This document shows, in pieces, positions 58,080 to 64,000 of a DNA stretch of 64,000 nt; the first letter of the stretch is position 1; the number at the start of each line of letters is the position of its first letter. The stretch covers positions 9,423,721 through 9,487,720 of the forward strand of contig NC_074728.1 in NCBI RefSeq assembly GCF_947242115.1, in the 5' to 3' direction. Position numbers and translations under genes: made by a program. Under the pieces are notes generated by a model. The model worked only from the letters and a program-made list of their open reading frames with translations, was not told where the DNA came from and ran no database searches. Source of the DNA: Biomphalaria glabrata. Lineage: Eukaryota; Mollusca; Gastropoda; Planorbidae.

Positions 58080-58834
58080 CTCAAATAGCCTCTGACAACT
58101 AAGTCCAGCACCTGGCCTGCTCGTGTGGCTTAGATATTAAGCCCGGCGAAACTGCTCTTACTAACAGTTGAAGGGGTGAAGGCGGATACCTGGCGCCACA
58201 AAACCGGGAGCTTCGGGCAGATGGAGCTCGTTAGCCTAGTAAGGCAGTTCATCTAGGAGAAGGGTACTCTGACTTCAAACCCCCGCTGCCTTGCGGTACT
58301 GAGGCTTCAGGAGACAACCTCGAGGAGAAATCAGGAGTGAAGCCCCTTAGGCGTTGGGAGTATCAGCTATGAAATTCCCTCCGGCAGCTTCTGCAACTGA
58401 GTTGGTGCCAAATGTAATGCGATGCGTTCCTTTGGATCACATCAGCAAGGTCGAGAGAGGGATCATGACGCATGGGCCACCCATGACCCCTTTATCCAAG
58501 GCCCAGGAATGCGCCCCGGAGAGGAAACTCTGGTGCTGCTGCAAAGCGGCTAAAACAACACGGGAGACAACAGTTACGGGTTATAAGTCCAACTTGATTG
58601 GCGTAATGTATGGACGCCACGGGTTGTCTCTGACGGTGGGAGAGGTCTTCGCGCCTCACTGATCAGCTACCGCCCGCCTCAACCTGGGCAGCCCCCAGTC
58701 AGTTAGGTGCTGATCCGCCACAGCCTGCCTGCTCTAATGGGTGCTTAGAGCTTAGTTTAAAATGACAAGTAGGCTGGAAACTTGCACCAAGCAATAAAAG
58801 AAGAAAAATTAAACTGAAAAAGAAAATCCCTGTC
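58080..58834 (+). mobile_element. 5' leader of the RTE-like LINE
   Basis: GC-richer, element-like sequence leading to the LINE start codon. It includes CCCCGCTGCCTTGCGGTAC and a 102-codon upstream frame (58354-58662) of unknown meaning. A diverged piece of the same leader is at 42415-42560. The left boundary is approximate, judged from the change in base composition. Confidence 0.6.
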
Positions 58835-59930
58835 ATGCGACTGGCCACTTGGAATGTCAGGACAATGTGTCCTGGTCTCACTGATGATCTAAGGCAGATT
58901 GACGATGCAAGGAAGACGGCAGTTATAAACAACGAGCTAAAAAGGCTACATATTGACATTGCAGCCCTGCAAGAAACCCGACTGGCCGAAAACGGCATGC
59001 TCCGCGAGACTGACTACACTTTCTTTTGGAAAGGGAAGGCACAGGATGAGACTCGAATACATGGTGTGGGCTTTGCTGTCAAGAACAGTCTTCTTCCCAT
59101 GATAGTCCCTCCAGTTGGTGGCTCGGAACAGCTACTAAGCATAAGTATGATGACAGCATCTGGAAAAGTCACTCTAATTAGTGCCTATGCCCCCACACTA
59201 TGCTCGCTTCAGGAGGACAAAGACAAGTTCTATGAAGACCTCAAAGAAGCCATTGCAAACATTCCTCAAAAAGAACATATGATCCTTCTAGGTGACTTCA
59301 ATGCCAGAGTAGGATCAGATCACACTACCTGGCCAGACTGTCTTGGGCTTTTTGGAATCGGAAAGATGAATGAGAACGGACAAAGACTACTTGAATTCTG
59401 CACATACCATAAGCTCTGCATTACCAACACATACTTCAGAACAAAGCCACAGCACTGTGTCTCATGGAGGCACCCTAGGTCTGGGCACTGGCACCAGCTG
59501 GATATGATACTGACACGAAAAAAGGACATTGGAAATATACTGCTGACACGTAGCTACCAAAGCGCGGATTGTGATACTGATCATACATTAGTGTCCTGCC
59601 GGACAAGACTGCTGCCAACTAAGATCCACACTTCACAGGGAAAAAGAAAATCACCCCTGAATACTACTAGCACAAAAAATCCTGATCTTTGCACCGAATT
59701 TGAGAACAAATTAGAGGAAGCTTTTAAAAACTTCTCTGTGACTGAGGTAGAAAAAAGCTGGACGTTTATGCGTGATACAATCTACCAAACATCATCACTG
59801 GTCTTTGGAAACAAAACCAAGAAAAGCGAAGACTGGTTTGAAGCTAGTCTACCAGAAATGGAAACTGCCACTACGAACAAGAGAGCAGCCATGCTAATCT
59901 ACAAGAAGGATCCCACCCCAAGCAACTTAA
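58835..59930 (+). CDS. LINE ORF, endonuclease part (RTE-like), interrupted by piggyBac 2
   Basis: Starts at an ATG giving MRLATWNVRTM and encodes an apurinic/apyrimidinic-type endonuclease. Catalytic blocks in order are ATWNVRT, ALQETRLAE, LLGDFNARVG, QLDMIL and DTDHTLVSC. About 365 codons are open up to the TTAA at 59927-59930. The last 35 or so codons of the continuous frame (to 60040) belong to the inserted piggyBac, not to the LINE. The protein is of the type annotated as craniofacial development protein 2-like in many animals. It lies antisense to pyruvate kinase, upstream of that gene's first visible exon. Intact endonuclease motifs suggest recent activity before the interruption. Confidence 0.9.
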
Positions 59931-62582
59931 CCCTTCAAGTGCTCAGCTATTTTATAGAGAGTGCATTGAAAAGTGGGATTAAAATTCTTGTGTTTACAAA
60001 CATTGGATACCCACTTGCTTATTTTTCTTTTAGTAGCTAAACTATGCATAGTAGCCTATTGAACCTATACATTTTTGAAAAGCTAATTGAATAAGGAATT
60101 TAATTAAGTCCAGACAGTTAACATATATTTATAAAAAATAAAAAATTATTTAAAAAAATAATACAAACCATTTTTTAAAAAAGCACAATAAAAATTTAAT
60201 CCGTGAGAATCACAACTAATAAAACTTGAAAAAAAACACCACATTTAGAAAATTTTAAGAAAAATATATATACACACATATATACAAGAGTTGTAAAAGT
60301 AGAAAGAATGATTATTTACAACTGTCTGTGATATTTAGCAAAACACTCAGGACACAGTCCAACTTTGCATCCTGTGCACTCCCACCCAGTTCTGACACGA
60401 GTTGGATGACCAGCAACACACTGTCGTTTTTTCCCCACTGGCAGTTTGCTAAGATCATGTCCATCAAGTGGATGACCTGCTACAGTCTGGGTTAGGGGTG
60501 TTGGACCCATTCTTGCAGCCTCCATCTCTGTTCTAGTGCGTTTTCTACGTATCACTTTTTGGGGAACAAAGTTTGATGTCATGCTCTCTAGTGCAGACAC
60601 AATGAAATTGTACCTTGAGAGCTTTGGTCTGTCTGATGTGTTGCTATTGTAGATTATATAGCTATTTAGAATAGCTCTTCCAAATAGGGAAAAAAAAACT
60701 TTATTTGTCCATTTCAAGCTTCTGCGCTCAGCCATATACATGTAAAGTTTTTCGTCGCCTAAGTCAACACCACCCATGGCCTGGTTATATGCATGAATCA
60801 CAGCAGGTCTTGTTACAGGTTGTTTCCTGCTGTTTACTGTATCAATGAGACCAGCTTTACTAGCAGTAGACAGCAAGATTGGCTTTCTGCTATTATCCTG
60901 GTAAGCCAAGCAAAGCAGATTACCTTTTCTGGCTGCGATGAGCTCCTTGTTTTTTAATTTAGTTTTAACACAAACATCTGGTAGCCCTTTTCTGTTAGAT
61001 CTAACAGTTCCTGTAGCTGTAGTATTTTCAGTGAAAAGTTCTTCCAATAATTCTATGGAGGTAAAAAAATTGTCTATCCCTAAGTGGTGTCCTCTGTTTA
61101 ACAGACCGGCTGCAGTCATAAGCCTAATAATAAGCTCGTGTGTATAAGACCTGCCATTGCCGATTCTTCTTCCTTGACTGCCCTCATATATTTCAAACTG
61201 GCAAAGATAGCCATTAGCACTGTCTGATAAACACCACATCTTAATTCCAAATCTGGCATGCCTCTTGTTAGGCATAAACTGGCGGATATGAGGGGTTTTT
61301 CCTTTAAACCCAATCATACTTTCGTCAATGCTGACATTTTGAGTGGGGTGGTAAAAGTATTTAAATTTAGCATTGAAATGCTTTATAAGTTCTTGCACCT
61401 TGAAAAGCTTGAAACCAATATCATTTCTATCTGGTAACAGCGTGTTGTCAGCGAAATGAAGAAATTTTAGAATAATCTGATACCGATCTCGGTTCATGTG
61501 AACAGGGAACCAAGGTGTTTCTTGGCTCAGATTGCAGGAGTCCCAATAAGCGTTATAGTTGGGCTTTTTATTTAATCCCATGTTCATTGTCACACCTAAA
61601 AATGCCCTAAACTCTTCCTTTGTGATAGGTGTCCATTTGTGGACACGAGATCTTGGCGTAGTTTCCAGGTTTTCATGGTTATCTTCGATGAATTGCCTGG
61701 CGTACTTATTGGTTTCGTTTACAACCAAATTGACGATGTCATCTGTCAAAAAAAGGTTGACATAGTCCACAGGCTTTGCATCTGGAGCTGGTGCATGTTT
61801 TGGGCCTGGGTGGGCTGTAAATAAAACTGGCCTGGGACCACAATCATGATCATCAACAGGTGTCCATTCTTCAGCAGAGGGTGTAAAAGATTCTGCCTCA
61901 TCTGATTCTGAAAATAAAGAAAAAAAAATTATCATAAGATATAGATCTAGACTAATTATACTGAAATTATTATATTACAGATTGACTTAGACTTAGGACC
62001 TAGATCTATTACTATTAGATCTAATATTAGTAATATCACTAATATTTTAAATTAAAGCTTACTAATTTTCAAATATTGATCTAGATCTAATAATGTAAAC
62101 AAACACTTTGAGGTGCCACGCCCTTTTTAGTTACTTTTGGTCACCCCAAATTAAAATAATCTATGGATAAAAACATTTGTTAAAAAAAAAAAAAGATCGC
62201 TACACGTGAAGGATATTGCCTATATTTAGATCTAGATCTAATTATCCGTATAATTTGCACTTACCAGATAAATCTTCATCTAAATCAGAATCCATAAATT
62301 CATCGTCAGTTAGGTTGTCTTTATTCAGATTTGGAAAATCAACTTCACTCTCACTACTCATTTTTGATTGATTAAAATCGTCTAGAAAGAAATTAACTTG
62401 GCGTCCTTTGCAAATTCAAAGTCGGAAGTGAAGGAAGTAAACGGATATGTACTGTTTTGCAACTAATTACCGAGAAAATACGAAAGAAACGACCGTATAT
62501 AAACGAAGCCACGATCGTGGCCTCGCGCCTTATAATTTCTGTTTACACCAAGCCACGATCGTGGCCCCACGCATTTTGAGGG
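59931..62582 (-). mobile_element. piggyBac transposon 2, apparently complete (2,652 bp)
   Basis: TTAA flanks both sides (59927-59930 and 62583-62586). The ends read CCCTTCAAGTGC and, inverted, CCCTCAAAATGC, matching at 9 of 12. Inside the transposase-5' end are two exact copies of the palindrome GCCACGATCGTGGC (62508-62521 and 62552-62565), 44 bp apart. The element interrupts the LINE at codon 365, and dropping it with one TTAA restores the LINE frame. Confidence 0.93.
60316..62361 (-). CDS. piggyBac transposase with one intron (562 residues)
   Basis: Exon 1 is 62265-62361 (MSSESEVDFPNLNKDN... to DEDLS) and exon 2 is 60316-61907. The intron is 357 bp, with donor GTAAGT and acceptor TTTATTTTCAG, phase 1. 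The join gives an uninterrupted acidic stretch, DLSESDEAESF. The Met that would start exon 2 alone (61935) is intronic. Catalytic aspartates in the spliced numbering are at about 227 (SIDESMIGFKG), 311 (GIDNFFTS) and 414/417 (GGVDLGD). The C-terminus is a Cys/His-rich domain (CVAGHP...CTGCKVGLCPECF). Length and layout fit an active piggyBac. The splice is predicted from sequence only. Confidence 0.9.
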
Positions 62583-62586
62583 TTAA

Positions 62587-64000
62587 AAAGGCTCAGAGCT
62601 GCACGTAACAATGCCCAAAGAGTAGCGAGACAATGTGCTAACAAATACTGGCAGGAGCTATGCGAAGATATTCAATCTTGTGCCGACTGTGGTAACATAA
62701 AAGGACTATATGAGGGCATGAGAAAAGCCTTTGGACCTCACACCAGCAAGTGTGCTCCGCTCAAGTCAAAAGATGGCTCAATCATCAGCGATCGTGCGCT
62801 GCAAATGGAACGATGGGTAGAACACTATGCAGAACTCTACCAGATTGAAAACGCCATCTCACCAAATGCTGTTTCCAACTTCCCATCACTTCCAGTTTTG
62901 ACGGAATTAGACGAAACGCCCTCAGTAAAGGAGCTGAGCATTGCCATTGACATGCTTGCACATGGGAAAACACCCGGAGGAGATGGCATTCCTGCTGAAG
63001 TAATTCAGGCTGGAAAACATGCCCTAATCAAACCACTCCATGAACTGCTAAGCTTGTGCTGGGAACAAGGAATGGTCCCCCAAGAATTGAAAGACTCCAA
63101 CATTGTTACAATTTATAAAAATAAAGGCGACCGCTCTGATTGTAACAATTACAGAGGCATCTCACTGCTTAGCATAGTCGGAAAGGCTTTTGCTAGAGTA
63201 TTACTAAAGCGATTACAGATCCTGGCAGATCGTGTTTATCCAGAGTCGCAGTGTGGCTTTAGGGCAGGTAGATCTACAACAGATATGATTTTCTCTCTGC
63301 GGCAGCTACAGGAGAAGAGCAGAGAACAAAAGCAGCCCCTCTTCATAGCTTTTATTGATTTGACCAAGGCCTTTGACCTTGTTAGCAGAAGCGGTCTGTT
63401 TGCTGTACTAGAGAAAATCGGCTGCCCAAATAAGTTAAGAAAACTAGTGTCAGCTTTTCACGAAAATATGCAGGGTACCGTTCAGTTTGAAAGTTCTTCC
63501 TCCAGGCCATTCTCCATTAAGAGCGGTGTAAAACAAGGATGTGTACTGGCCCCTACACTATTTGGCATCTTCTTCTCAGTCGTACTATCCAGTGCTTTTA
63601 AATCCCTGGAAGACGGAATATACATCCATAGCAGATCCGATGGAAGGCTCTTTAACCTGGCACGTCTTAAAGCCAAAACGAAAAGGCGTCGTATCTTGAT
63701 AAGGGAGCTGCTGTTTGCAGATGACGCGGCACTCGTATCTCACTCACAAGGAGGTCTACAGAAGCTAGTGAACGCCTTAGCAGCTGCTTGTCAAGAGTTT
63801 AGCCTTACTATAAGTCTCTCCAAGACCGAAATCCTGGCACAAGACGTCGCAGAAATACCTATAATACAAATTGGGAACCACACCCTTTCAGTGGTGCAGG
63901 AATTTACCTACTTGGGTTCAACAATTGTCAGTAACCTAGACTTAGACATCGAGCTGACAAAAAGGATAGGAAAAGCTACCACAGCATTGGCAAAACTCTC
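62587..64000 (+). CDS. LINE ORF, reverse transcriptase part (continues past the window)
   Basis: Continues the LINE frame directly after the second TTAA (KRLRAARNNAQRVARQC). About 471 codons are open to the window end without a stop. The reverse transcriptase carries NNYRGISLLSIVGKAF, CGFRAGRSTTDMIF, motif A FIDLTKAFD, motif B KQGCVLAPTLFGIFF and motif C LLFADDAALVSHS, then FTYLGSTI. It is the second half of the element that begins at 58835. Its C-terminus and 3' end lie outside the window. The clade is RTE-like by general resemblance; a closer call needs a tree. Confidence 0.9.

Noticed and set aside
59931-60040. Last 36 codons of the long frame starting at 58835 as part of the LINE protein
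   Set aside because: They lie inside piggyBac 2, after the TTAA insertion site.
61908-61935. Met at 61935 as the start of the piggyBac 2 transposase
   Set aside because: These residues (MIIFFSLF) are intron sequence ending in a splice acceptor; exon 1 at 62265-62361 supplies the acidic N-terminus in phase.
56171-64000. Upstream pyruvate kinase exon within the window
   Set aside because: I looked for the expected CTIG-type exon end on the minus strand and found none; it must lie beyond the window.

Overview
The window looks like nuclear DNA of a mollusc, most likely a heterobranch (pulmonate) gastropod such as a planorbid snail. The reasons are animal-type multi-exon genes with GT-AG introns, very AT-rich introns with many GATCTAG-type stretches, and tRNA-derived SINEs, RTE-like LINEs and TTAA-flanked piggyBac elements that I associate with snail genomes. 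The species cannot be fixed from the sequence alone.

Two host genes are readable, both on the minus strand. (1) An ANP32-family leucine-rich acidic nuclear protein has its complete CDS in eight exons, 26262 down to 16160. An intact piggyBac transposon sits in its last intron. (2) Pyruvate kinase has nine shared exons from 56170 down to 49060, followed by two different C-terminal endings: a single exon at 47240-47514, or two exons at 46553-46650 and 45258-45467. Both endings join the last shared exon in the correct phase. They differ exactly at the residues that bind fructose-1,6-bisphosphate in well-studied pyruvate kinases. The 5' exons of pyruvate kinase are not in the window.

Layout: 1-1590 holds 20-bp tandem arrays around a duplicated 100-bp segment. 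2808-3905 is a non-autonomous DNA element with nested inverted repeats. 5087-5254 is a (TA)n tract. 6839-7135 is a SINE with a target duplication. 8941-12654 is a graveyard of LTR-retrotransposon fossils and a 5'-truncated LINE split by a hAT-like MITE. 16160-26262 is ANP32. 28559-29745 holds LINE and tandem-repeat debris. 30038-30199 is (TA)n. 30274-40796 is a 10.5-kb minisatellite of 54-bp units with signs of a roughly 3-kb higher-order repeat. 40861-43500 holds SINEs and a dead hAT element. 45258-56170 is pyruvate kinase with SINEs and a mariner-like MITE in its introns. 56749-57233 is a piggyBac MITE. From about 58080 to the window end lies an RTE-like LINE in antisense to pyruvate kinase, split by a complete 2,652-bp piggyBac whose transposase gene contains an intron.

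The observations most worth following are the pyruvate kinase ending switch, the nested LINE/piggyBac pair with open frames on both sides, the intron-bearing transposase, the repeated subterminal motifs shared in design by three piggyBac copies, and the higher-order structure of the minisatellite.
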